From Oscillospiraceae bacterium (lineage in GTDB: Bacteria > Bacillota > Clostridia > Oscillospirales > Oscillospiraceae), in the NCBI GenBank assembly GCA_017444665.1, contig JAFSWC010000015.1, forward strand, positions 1 to 64,000: a DNA stretch of 64,000 nucleotides. Reading direction: 5' to 3'. The notes beneath the pieces were generated by a model. It searched no databases and was not told the origin of the DNA. It saw only the letters and a list, made by a program, of their open reading frames with translations. Shown here in pieces: positions 51,658 through 59,079 of this stretch; positions within the stretch are counted from its first letter, which is position 1; each line of letters opens with the position of its first letter. The position numbers and the translations under genes are program-made.

Positions 51658-53090
51658 TGCTTGGATGGATCGTTCTTTGCGTATTGATCCTGTTTGTGGC
51701 GGTCATTCTAGTCCGTACTGCGCTTTTCAGACCGAAGGCGGCGGCGCCGGCGCCGGCTGAAGACGTTTCTTTCGAGCGGGAAAAGGCTCTCAGCGCCCTG
51801 GGCGAGTTGGTCCGATGCCGCACCGTTTCCAGCTATGTCCGGGAAGAAGAGGACGATGCGGAATTTGAAAAGCTCATCAGCCTGCTGCCCGTGCTGTATC
51901 CGCATGTGAACGCATACTGTCCGATGCTTCGTCTGCCGGACAGGGGGCTGCTCTTCACCTGGAAGGGAAGAGGGGACGGGAAGCCGGCTGTGCTGATGGC
52001 GCATTACGACGTCGTCCCGGTGGAAGAGGAAAACTGGGACATGCCGCCGTTTGAGGCCGTCATACGCGACGGTGCGATGTGGGGCCGCGGCACGCTTGAC
52101 ACAAAGGTCACCTTCAACGGGATCCTCTCTGCTGCGGACAACCTGATTGCACAGGGCTTTACCCCGAAAAACGATATTTATTTTGCTTTTTCCGGCGGGG
52201 AAGAAGTCAACGGCGACGGCGCGGTGCATATCGTCGAGTTCTTCAGGGAACACGGGATCGAGCCGGAATTTGTCCTGGACGAGGGCGGAGCGGTCGTGGA
52301 AAACGTTTTTCCCGGCGTCAGCGAGCCCTGCGGGCTGATCGGGATCGCGGAAAAAGGCCTGATGAACCTGGAGTTCTCGGTCTCTTCCGGCGGCGGGCAT
52401 GCCTCGGCACCGGCACCTCACACGCCGATCGGAAAGCTGTCGGCGGCCTGCGCGCGGATCGAGAAACACCCTTTCAAAGCACATTTTACAAAACCGGCGC
52501 TTGAAATGTTCGACACGCTCGGACGGCATTCGACTGTTCTTTATCGCGTGATCTTCGCAAACCTCTGGTGTTTCGGGTGGGTATTGGATCTGCTCTGCAA
52601 GAAGCAGGGCGGAGAATTGAATGCACTTTTGCGCACGACAGTGGCGTTTACCCAAATGCAGGGGAGCAAGGCGCCCAATGTGATCCCGCCCTCGGCAGCA
52701 ATGGTGGCAAATCTGCGGCTCAACCCGCATGACAGTGTGCGCGGTGCGCTGATGCGGATCCGCGACACGATCAAGGACAAGGATATTTCGTTGAAGGTGC
52801 TGCAATCTTTCGAGCCAAGCCCGATCTCCCGGACGGACTGCGAGGGTTGGCAGCGTGTGTCGCGTGCGGTGTACGGGACCTGGAAGGGCTGTCTTGTTGC
52901 ACCGTATTTGATGGTCCAGTGCTCTGACAGCCGGCACTACCGGGATCTGTCCGACCGGGTGTACCGCTTTTCAGCGATGGACTTGACAAAGGCCGAACGC
53001 GGCTCGATCCACGGCAATAACGAGCATATTCGGCTTGAAACGGCGTGCCGGGCGGTCGAATTTTTCATCCGCGTTATGAAGCAGTGCTGA
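51657..53090 (+). CDS. Membrane-anchored M20 metallopeptidase
   Basis: This 477-residue protein has an N-terminal membrane helix (about 3-23) and a complete M20/M25 peptidase. Metal ligands are H116 (MAHYDVVP), D148 (GRGTLDTK), the EE pair in SGGEEVNG and the later Asp/Glu; a dimerisation domain is inserted. The larger family covers carnosinases, carboxypeptidases and aminoacylases. The start codon overlaps the upstream stop, so it is coupled to the two membrane genes. It may hydrolyse the compound they move. Confidence 0.88.
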   Translation: MLGWIVLCVLILFVAVILVRTALFRPKAAAPAPAEDVSFEREKALSALGELVRCRTVSSYVREEEDDAEFEKLISLLPVLYPHVNAYCPMLRLPDRGLLFTWKGRGDGKPAVLMAHYDVVPVEEENWDMPPFEAVIRDGAMWGRGTLDTKVTFNGILSAADNLIAQGFTPKNDIYFAFSGGEEVNGDGAVHIVEFFREHGIEPEFVLDEGGAVVENVFPGVSEPCGLIGIAEKGLMNLEFSVSSGGGHASAPAPHTPIGKLSAACARIEKHPFKAHFTKPALEMFDTLGRHSTVLYRVIFANLWCFGWVLDLLCKKQGGELNALLRTTVAFTQMQGSKAPNVIPPSAAMVANLRLNPHDSVRGALMRIRDTIKDKDISLKVLQSFEPSPISRTDCEGWQRVSRAVYGTWKGCLVAPYLMVQCSDSRHYRDLSDRVYRFSAMDLTKAERGSIHGNNEHIRLETACRAVEFFIRVMKQC

Positions 53091-53096
53091 GACGAA

Positions 53097-53143
53097 AAAA
53101 AGACAAGGCTGTGCGCCGTTCCGGGCGCACAGCCTTGTCTTTT
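53097..53143. terminator. Bidirectional terminator M20 / MarR
   Basis: AAAAGACAAGGCTGTGCGCC pairs with its exact complement (20 bp) around a GTTCC loop, with A/T runs at both ends. Confidence 0.92.
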
Positions 53144-53157
53144 GGGATCGGACAGGA

Positions 53158-53652
53158 TCAGGTTTCTTTTTGCGCTTCGGCTTCCTCCAGATAGGAGCTT
53201 CCACCCATAGCCGCGTATAGTGCATCGTGGATCGCAGAATAGTCGGCAGGGTCGATCCGGTCAAGCTCGGCAAACATGGGGGAGAAGTGCCATCGCAGGA
53301 TATCGCGGGAATAGGCGTCGTAAAGCTCGCGCCCCAAGGCGTTGACCGTGATTTTTACTTCCTTCCGGCTGCCCGGGAGATAGGCCTTTTCCAACAGCCC
53401 CTTTACGACAAGACGGTTGACGATCTTGGTAAAATTGCTGCGTGTGATGCCGAGACGTGCGGCGATAGCCGACATGTTCTCGTTGCGCTCCTCGTTCTCC
53501 AGCAGATATTCCAGCACCTGGATCTGAGAATAAGAGTAACGCACGCCGCGGTATTCCATTTTTTCAATTTTATAGGCGGCGGCATAAATGTTGCAATAGT
53601 GGATCAGCGCGTCGACGACGTCGCGGTACTGCCCCATCCAGGAAAGCTTCAT
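53158..53652 (-). CDS. MarR family transcriptional regulator
   Basis: This 164-residue winged-helix regulator shows YSQIQVLEYLLENEE, MSAIAARLGITRSNFTKIVNRLVVKGLLEK and the wing GSRKEVKITVNALG. MarR proteins usually repress their own and a divergent gene and release DNA on binding a small molecule. The divergent gene encodes a hydrolase-membrane fusion, and a 15-bp palindrome sits at that gene's transcription start. GGGAGGTCGTCCC precedes the ATG. Confidence 0.92.
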   Translation of the reverse strand: MKLSWMGQYRDVVDALIHYCNIYAAAYKIEKMEYRGVRYSYSQIQVLEYLLENEERNENMSAIAARLGITRSNFTKIVNRLVVKGLLEKAYLPGSRKEVKITVNALGRELYDAYSRDILRWHFSPMFAELDRIDPADYSAIHDALYAAMGGSSYLEEAEAQKET

Positions 53653-53731
53653 GGGACGACCTCCCTTCGAATATAATCTATTTTAGCAGAAAGAATGGAA
53701 AGGGGCAACAAAAAAATAACGGTGAAACCTC

Positions 53732-53760
53732 TTGCATTTTGTTAATTGTGGCGATATAAT
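53732..53760 (+). promoter_or_regulatory. Promoter of the hydrolase-membrane fusion gene
   Basis: TTGCAT (53732-53737) and TATAAT (53755-53760) are 17 bases apart. Transcription would start near 53767. Confidence 0.75.
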
Positions 53761-53769
53761 ACAGACATA

Positions 53770-53784
53770 GTTTCCAACGGAAAC
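53770..53784. promoter_or_regulatory. Palindromic candidate MarR operator
   Basis: GTTTCC-AAC-GGAAAC is a perfect inverted repeat just at the predicted transcription start of the divergent gene. The position fits repression by the adjacent MarR protein. Confidence 0.55.
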
Positions 53785-53830
53785 AAACGGAAGCCCATCT
53801 CTGATGGGAAAATGAGAAAGGAAGAGTGAA

Positions 53831-55867
53831 ATGAAGCTAAGCAAAAAAACAAAAACCCTGCTTTGCGTCGCACTTGCTTTGATCCTGCTCGGAAGCGCGC
53901 TTGCCGGACTGTTCAATACGGGCGTCGGCGCGACAAAGGTGACGCGAATCTCCTTTGACGGGGGACACGGCCGGCTCAGCGGATTGCTGTATATGCCGAA
54001 GGACGCCTCGGCCGATAATCCCAAGCCCACGGTCATCGTGACCCACGGCTATCTCAACTCTGCGGAAATGCAGGACGCGAACGCGATCGAGCTTTCCCGC
54101 CGCGGTTTTGTCGTTCTGGCGCTTGACCAGTATGACCACGGCCATTCCGCGCTTGACCACAGCGTGTATTCCGACACCAGCTTCTTCGGCGTTTGGCTGC
54201 CGTTCTGGGCCAACTCCATGAACGACGCCGTACAGTATATGTACGCCCAGCCCTATGTGCTTAAGGATGCAAACGGCAACGGACTGATCGGCGTGACCGG
54301 CCACTCGATGGGCGGCTTCTCCAGCACGCTCGCTCTCGCCTTTGATGAAATGCAGGCGGCGGAGAGCGGCGTACGCAAGGTGGCCTGCGGTCTCTCCGAG
54401 GGCTCTGACTTTATGTATACGGCTTTTGTCGGCGTCGACGCCGCAACGGCTGACGCGCTCGGCGGCGGCCGCACGATGGGCAAGGTCTGCGCCCAGTACG
54501 ACGAGTTCTTCTTCAACGATCCCACCGTCGAGGGCGGCACGGTCCGCCACAAGGACTATGTCTCTACGCCCGACGGCATGACCTTCCTGCAGCAGAGTGC
54601 CCCGGCCAAGGCCAACACCTGGTACGACACCGCGGACGGTGGACGCCGCATCGTTTACGAACCGGCGCAGACCCACCCGTGGAACCACTTCTCGGCGACC
54701 ACGACGGCATATGCGATCTCCTTCTATCAGACCGCGTTTGCCGATTACGCCTCGATGCTGAAGAACATCGCCCCCACAAGCCAGGTGTGGCAGTGGAAGG
54801 AAGGCTTTGAGTGTGTCGCACTTGTCGGCTTTATCATGCTGATCGTCGTTCTGGCCGGCATTCTGATCGACCTGCCGTTCTTCAAGCTTGCCAAGACCGG
54901 CGAACTGGCCGTTGCCAAAGCGCCGCAGGGCGGCAAGCGTATCGCGACATGGCTGATCCTCCTTGTCGCGATCCTGCTGCCTGCGATCTTCTTCACGCCG
55001 CTGATGGACGGCGGCGCGGGCAGCCCAGCCGTCATGGTGCTGTTCTATGCCGGCATCGTCGCTGCGGTCGGCGGACTTGCCGCACTCGTCCTTGCTATCG
55101 CAAAGAAGCAGGGGAAGGGCGCTGTCATCGGCGGCATCTGCCTGACGGTCAGCGGCGCGCTGCTGGCGCTTATCGCAAAACTTCCGATGTATCAGGATTA
55201 TGCCGTCTGGACTGCCCCCGGCGTCAACAGCATCGCCTACTGGACGATCGGCTGCGCGCTGATGAGCCTGACGATCCTCTCGGCCGTTTATGTCTGCATG
55301 AAGCGCGGCGATGGCGCGCGCTTTGCCGATTACGGCATCAGCTTCAAGCCGACGGCGATCATTGCGGGGCTTTGCACAGCCCTTATCACGATCGTGATCG
55401 CCTATGCTGTGCTCTGGCTGATGGATGCGCTGTTCAAGGCAGACTTCCGTATCTGGACCTTTGCCTTCAAGACCTTTGATGCGTCCATCATCCCGGCGAT
55501 CCTGCGCTATCTGCCGACCTTCCTGCTGTTCTACATCGTCTCCACGGCCGGCATCACCGTCAACACCAACACCGAGCGCCTGCAGGGCGGCAAGGGCTAT
55601 CTGCTTGCCATCCTGCTCAACGCGGGCGGCCCGATCCTCTGGCTTGCGGTGCAGTACATCACGCTCTTCTCCACCGGCGTTGCGGCTCAGCCCGGCTCCG
55701 CGCTCTCCGGCATCGTCCTTGTCGCGATGGTGCCCACGCTGTCTATTGCGGCGATCATCTCGCGCAACCTGTATAAGAAGACCGGCAACATCTGGACGCC
55801 CGCCTTCCTCAATGCGATCCTGATGACCACGATGACGATCGCCAACACGATGGTCGCGTTCAAGTAA
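53831..55867 (+). CDS. Alpha/beta hydrolase fused to a polytopic membrane domain
   Basis: This 678-residue protein begins with a signal/membrane segment (about 9-28). An extracytoplasmic alpha/beta hydrolase follows, with nucleophile S159 in TGHSMGGF, oxyanion region THGYLNSAE and LDQYDHGHS. From about residue 330 there are ten or so membrane helices. The fusion suggests that the hydrolase acts on a membrane or exported lipid-like substrate, perhaps a toxic compound, given the divergent MarR regulator. The substrate is unknown. GAAAGGAAGAG precedes the ATG. Confidence 0.82.
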   Translation: MKLSKKTKTLLCVALALILLGSALAGLFNTGVGATKVTRISFDGGHGRLSGLLYMPKDASADNPKPTVIVTHGYLNSAEMQDANAIELSRRGFVVLALDQYDHGHSALDHSVYSDTSFFGVWLPFWANSMNDAVQYMYAQPYVLKDANGNGLIGVTGHSMGGFSSTLALAFDEMQAAESGVRKVACGLSEGSDFMYTAFVGVDAATADALGGGRTMGKVCAQYDEFFFNDPTVEGGTVRHKDYVSTPDGMTFLQQSAPAKANTWYDTADGGRRIVYEPAQTHPWNHFSATTTAYAISFYQTAFADYASMLKNIAPTSQVWQWKEGFECVALVGFIMLIVVLAGILIDLPFFKLAKTGELAVAKAPQGGKRIATWLILLVAILLPAIFFTPLMDGGAGSPAVMVLFYAGIVAAVGGLAALVLAIAKKQGKGAVIGGICLTVSGALLALIAKLPMYQDYAVWTAPGVNSIAYWTIGCALMSLTILSAVYVCMKRGDGARFADYGISFKPTAIIAGLCTALITIVIAYAVLWLMDALFKADFRIWTFAFKTFDASIIPAILRYLPTFLLFYIVSTAGITVNTNTERLQGGKGYLLAILLNAGGPILWLAVQYITLFSTGVAAQPGSALSGIVLVAMVPTLSIAAIISRNLYKKTGNIWTPAFLNAILMTTMTIANTMVAFK

Positions 55868-55878
55868 ACAAAAAGATA

Positions 55879-55921
55879 AGCAAAAAAAGGTGAGATCCGA
55901 TGGATCTCACCTTTTTTTGCT
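55879..55921. terminator. Bidirectional terminator
   Basis: GCAAAAAAAGGTGAGATCC pairs perfectly with GGATCTCACCTTTTTTTGC around GAT, between convergent genes. Confidence 0.92.
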
Positions 55922-55948
55922 GTTCGCCTTGGCAAAAAGCGGATGAAC

Positions 55949-57967
55949 TTAAGCTGCAAGCTCCGCCCAATAGCCGGAACCGCGCCCGCCGTGGACGACG
56001 ATCCGGACGGTATCGCCAAAATCGGCGCGGATCGTGACGGGATCCATCGCAACGGTCAGCGCAGCGGGATACAAGTTCTCATAATTCGGATCCACATATT
56101 CCGTCACGACGGAAAAGCGCAGGGTAAGCTCCTTCGGTCCGGCGGGGTCGGAAAACTCCCAGCGGGAGAAGCTGTCGTACAAAAGCTCATCGCGCCGGAT
56201 CGGCGAACGGTCGGCGTTGGACTGCCCGCCGGCAACATGAAAGCCCGGCGCCTCGGCCTCGCGCAGGAACAGGCCGATATCCTCCTGCAAATCGAGCTGG
56301 ATCTGCAGCGTGATCGTATCCTCTTTCGCTTCAAAGCCGGGAACAAAGCCTGCGCGCCGGAGTGATCTTTCTGCGACAAAGCCGGAGAGCGTATGGCTGA
56401 AAAAGGGGGCGTCTTCCCGGCCGCGGTCCTCCAAAATAACAAGCAGTCGCTCATAGGAGCCGTCTTCAAAGTTGTACCAGTCATACCCTTCGACATCGGG
56501 GCGGATCCCGCCGTTTTCGCCGCGCATAAACCTCTCAAGTCTCAACAGTGCAGGGATCGCGTCGTCACCGAGACGGCTGAGCATGTCGACGTCTATTTCG
56601 TCAGTCTTGCCGGCGAGGTAGCGGTCGACGTTATATGCGGCGATCCAACGATCGGGACCGGAGAGGGAAAAGAGCAGAAACAGCGCGACCGTAACGGCCA
56701 TGGAAATCGGCAGCGTCTTGAACACGGGAAAGAATTGTCCGATGACCATCAGGATGAGCAGTAGCGCAAGCAGGCACATAAACCAGGCGGCATAGACGCG
56801 GTCGGGCGTCAGACCGTAGCGGGCGATATACAGCCACAGCTTGGACGCGGCCGTACCGAGCAGGATCAGCGTGAAGAGGGAAAGAACAACACACAGCACA
56901 CGGAGCAAAACAGGCTTTTTGCGGTTTACATAACGCAGCAAGCAGAGCATGATGATAAAATTCATGCCCGCAACGGCGCAAAGCTGAAAGAAACCGTCGC
57001 GCGCGTAATCGGCATAGCTCAGTCCCTGCGGCAGCGCGCCGGAGAAAGCCGAAGTATAATAGGCCCACTGAGAGCAGAAGAATACGCCGTAGACAGCAAG
57101 CAGAGGCAGTACGGCCGCAGCAGCCGTCGTAAAAGGCAGGATGCGGCGATGCTCGGTTCGTGCGCGGTAATCCTCGACAGTCATTCTCACCCGGGGTTTT
57201 GCCGTGAAGGAGGAGACATACAGGCCAAACAGATACATGGCGACCGGAATGCCGAACACGAGGCGCAGCAGGTTTTCGATCAGCTTTTCGCTGTCGAAGG
57301 AAAACAGCTTTTCAAGAATGGAGGAAAAGCCGCTGTCATAGGAAAGAAGAGATAAAGCCAAATAGGTCGGCAGCACGGCGAGAAAAAGCCCCAGGAGAAC
57401 CTTCAGAACAGTTTTCCATACGCTTTTTCCGCGGCCGAGCGACAAAGCGGGAAACAGTCTTCCGAACGAGGTGAAGGGATAGACGAACCAGGCGCGGACA
57501 AGATCGGCGCCGACAAATGTGCTGAGGCCGTCTTCAAGCGTGTTTCCTGCCGCGGCATAAACGAGATAGACAAAGGCAGCCTCCAGATAGAGGAAGCAGA
57601 AAAAGGATAAAAAACCATTGTCCCACAGCAGGGCAGCAAGCGCCGCGAGCACAGCGGAGAGAAAAACAAGCTTTTGCACGATGCCGAGACGTGACCTGCC
57701 GCGCAGAACGATCAAAAAAGTCAGCGCATAAAGAGATAAAAGGTACACCACAGCGCCAAGCGGCTTTTGCGACATGGGAAATACGCGCCAGAAGAGATAA
57801 CCGGCGGCGAGAAGCAGCCAGGCATAGGCTTTTTCCTTCGGCGAAAAGCTGCGTTCCGGCGAAGAAGCCGGTACGGCGTCCGCCGGGGATAAGCCGGGAG
57901 AGGGCGGAGCGGGCGAAGTCTCGTCCGCCGCATTGAGAGCAGGAGAGAGGGAAGAGAGGTCTTCCAT
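55949..57967 (-). CDS. DUF4173 (DUF4153-like) membrane protein
   Basis: This 672-residue protein has a Pro/Ser-rich cytoplasmic start, about twelve membrane helices and a soluble C-terminal domain of about 200 residues. The motif LSYADYARDGFFQLCAVAGMN is typical of DUF4173. Function unknown. It is the last gene of a DUF2975-XRE-DUF4173 operon; its start shares one base with the XRE stop, so translation is coupled. Confidence 0.83.
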   Translation of the reverse strand: MEDLSSLSPALNAADETSPAPPSPGLSPADAVPASSPERSFSPKEKAYAWLLLAAGYLFWRVFPMSQKPLGAVVYLLSLYALTFLIVLRGRSRLGIVQKLVFLSAVLAALAALLWDNGFLSFFCFLYLEAAFVYLVYAAAGNTLEDGLSTFVGADLVRAWFVYPFTSFGRLFPALSLGRGKSVWKTVLKVLLGLFLAVLPTYLALSLLSYDSGFSSILEKLFSFDSEKLIENLLRLVFGIPVAMYLFGLYVSSFTAKPRVRMTVEDYRARTEHRRILPFTTAAAAVLPLLAVYGVFFCSQWAYYTSAFSGALPQGLSYADYARDGFFQLCAVAGMNFIIMLCLLRYVNRKKPVLLRVLCVVLSLFTLILLGTAASKLWLYIARYGLTPDRVYAAWFMCLLALLLILMVIGQFFPVFKTLPISMAVTVALFLLFSLSGPDRWIAAYNVDRYLAGKTDEIDVDMLSRLGDDAIPALLRLERFMRGENGGIRPDVEGYDWYNFEDGSYERLLVILEDRGREDAPFFSHTLSGFVAERSLRRAGFVPGFEAKEDTITLQIQLDLQEDIGLFLREAEAPGFHVAGGQSNADRSPIRRDELLYDSFSRWEFSDPAGPKELTLRFSVVTEYVDPNYENLYPAALTVAMDPVTIRADFGDTVRIVVHGGRGSGYWAELAA

Positions 57968-58173
57968 CAGAGATCCTCCTTATATTCGAGAATATCCTCC
58001 ACGTTACAGTCGAGCGCCCTGCAGATCGCGTCGAGCGTGGAGAAGCGGATGGCTTTAGCCTTGTTGTTTTTCAGGATCGAGAGATTGGCCAGCGTAATAC
58101 CGACTTTTTCGGACAGCTCGCCGAGCGACATTTTCCGTTTGGCCATCATGACGTCGAGATTGATCAGGATCAT
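57967..58173 (-). CDS. XRE family helix-turn-helix regulator (YozG-like)
   Basis: This 68-residue single-domain regulator contains MAKRKMSLGELSEKVGITL, LSILKNNKAKAIRFSTL and ALDCNVEDILEY, the short HTH group regularly paired with DUF2975 membrane proteins. It probably controls its own operon: two TTATCGAAA repeats exactly 21 bp apart flank the promoter upstream. Confidence 0.92.
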   Translation of the reverse strand: MILINLDVMMAKRKMSLGELSEKVGITLANLSILKNNKAKAIRFSTLDAICRALDCNVEDILEYKEDL

Positions 58174-58182
58174 ACTGCCACC

Positions 58183-58641
58183 TCACACCGTCAGGTCGTT
58201 TTCAGACTTGATTTCCGTGGCCTCTTCTATCACGTTTTTCACCACCCGCAGGCACAGCCCGAGAAGCACTGCCGTGAAGGCCAGCACGAGAGCGACAAGA
58301 TAATACCAGGTCATGGCCAGAAAGATCGCGCTGATCGCAAATGCGCACCAGCTGACGCCGCGTATGAGAGAAACAGCCATTGCCGTAAAAACGCGGCCGC
58401 TGCGAACGAGCAGCAGCAGCCGGATCAGCATCACGGCGGCAAGCAGCGCGAAGAGAAGGATACCATAGCCCGAAACAAGCACAAAGATCCCGTCGCGAAG
58501 CCCAAGCGGATGCAGCGCAGCAGACGCGATCATATGCACAAAGTCAGGCAAAATGAAGGCGGCAGCGAGCAAAACTGCGCAGAAAAGAGATGAAAGAACG
58601 ATCGAAATCGTGACAGAAGCGTTTTTGGATATCCGAAGCAT
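58183..58641 (-). CDS. DUF2975 membrane protein
   Basis: This 152-residue protein has four membrane helices, with the family features LRLLLLVRSGRVFT-like LIRLLLLVRSGRVFTAMAVSL and a C-terminal VVKNVIEEATEIKSENDLTV. The last segment, ending just before the XRE gene, is typical of the pair. The ATG at 58641 follows AGGAGGATGG. It may sense envelope state for the HTH partner; this is unproven. Confidence 0.85.
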   Translation of the reverse strand: MLRISKNASVTISIVLSSLFCAVLLAAAFILPDFVHMIASAALHPLGLRDGIFVLVSGYGILLFALLAAVMLIRLLLLVRSGRVFTAMAVSLIRGVSWCAFAISAIFLAMTWYYLVALVLAFTAVLLGLCLRVVKNVIEEATEIKSENDLTV

Positions 58642-58671
58642 AAGACCATCCTCCTTTTTGCATGCAAGATG

Positions 58672-58716
58672 AGAATAGCACACGAATTATCGAAAGTCAA
58701 CTAAAATTTATCGAAA
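58672..58716 (-). promoter_or_regulatory. DUF2975/XRE operon promoter with direct repeats
   Basis: On the minus strand TTGACT (58695-58700) and TATTCT (58672-58677) are 17 bases apart. Direct repeats TTATCGAAA at 58687-58695 and 58708-58716 (plus-strand reading) are 21 bp apart, two helical turns, on either side of the -35. Confidence 0.65.
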
Positions 58717-58744
58717 AACAATAAAACACGAGCAAATCATTCTC

Positions 58745-58772
58745 TTGACATCTGCTGGAAAAGGCGTATAAT
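58745..58772 (+). promoter_or_regulatory. Metal efflux operon promoter
   Basis: TTGACA (58745-58750) and TATAAT (58767-58772) are 16 bases apart, both perfect consensus hexamers. Confidence 0.85.
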
Positions 58773-58785
58773 GATATTTGAACAA

Positions 58786-58801
58786 ATGAACGGATGTTCA
58801 T
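58786..58801. promoter_or_regulatory. ArsR/SmtB-type operator
   Basis: ATGAAC-GGAT-GTTCAT is a perfect inverted repeat 13 bases after the -10 box. It matches the ATGAACA/TGTTCAT half-site pattern of CadC/CzrA operators, so the ArsR protein at the end of the locus probably binds here. Confidence 0.75.
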
Positions 58802-58825
58802 ATGATAGATCAGGAGGAAACCGTT

Positions 58826-59044
58826 ATGAAGAAGAGCTATAAGATCGAAGTGGACTGTGCCAACTGCGCACAGAAGATGGAGGACGCCGCCAAAAAGACC
58901 GAGGGTGTGAAGGATGCCGTTGTCAATTTCATGGCGCTGAAGATGACGGTTGAGTTTGAAGAAGGCGCTGCCGTCAAGGAGACGATGGAGCGCGTACTGA
59001 AAAATTGCCGCAAGGTGGAAAGCGACTGCGAGATTGAATTCTGA
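58826..59044 (+). CDS. Free-standing heavy-metal-associated (HMA) domain protein
   Basis: This 72-residue protein is a single ferredoxin-like metal-binding domain with C11-AN-C14 in EVDCANCAQKM. The preceding Asp (DCxxC) is typical of Zn/Cd-type domains rather than copper chaperones. The following ATPase lacks this domain, so this protein probably supplies or senses its metal. The ATG follows AGGAGGAAACCG. Confidence 0.9.
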   Translation: MKKSYKIEVDCANCAQKMEDAAKKTEGVKDAVVNFMALKMTVEFEEGAAVKETMERVLKNCRKVESDCEIEF

Positions 59045-59079
59045 TTTGCGAATAATCTTTATTACGGGAGGCGAGAGGT

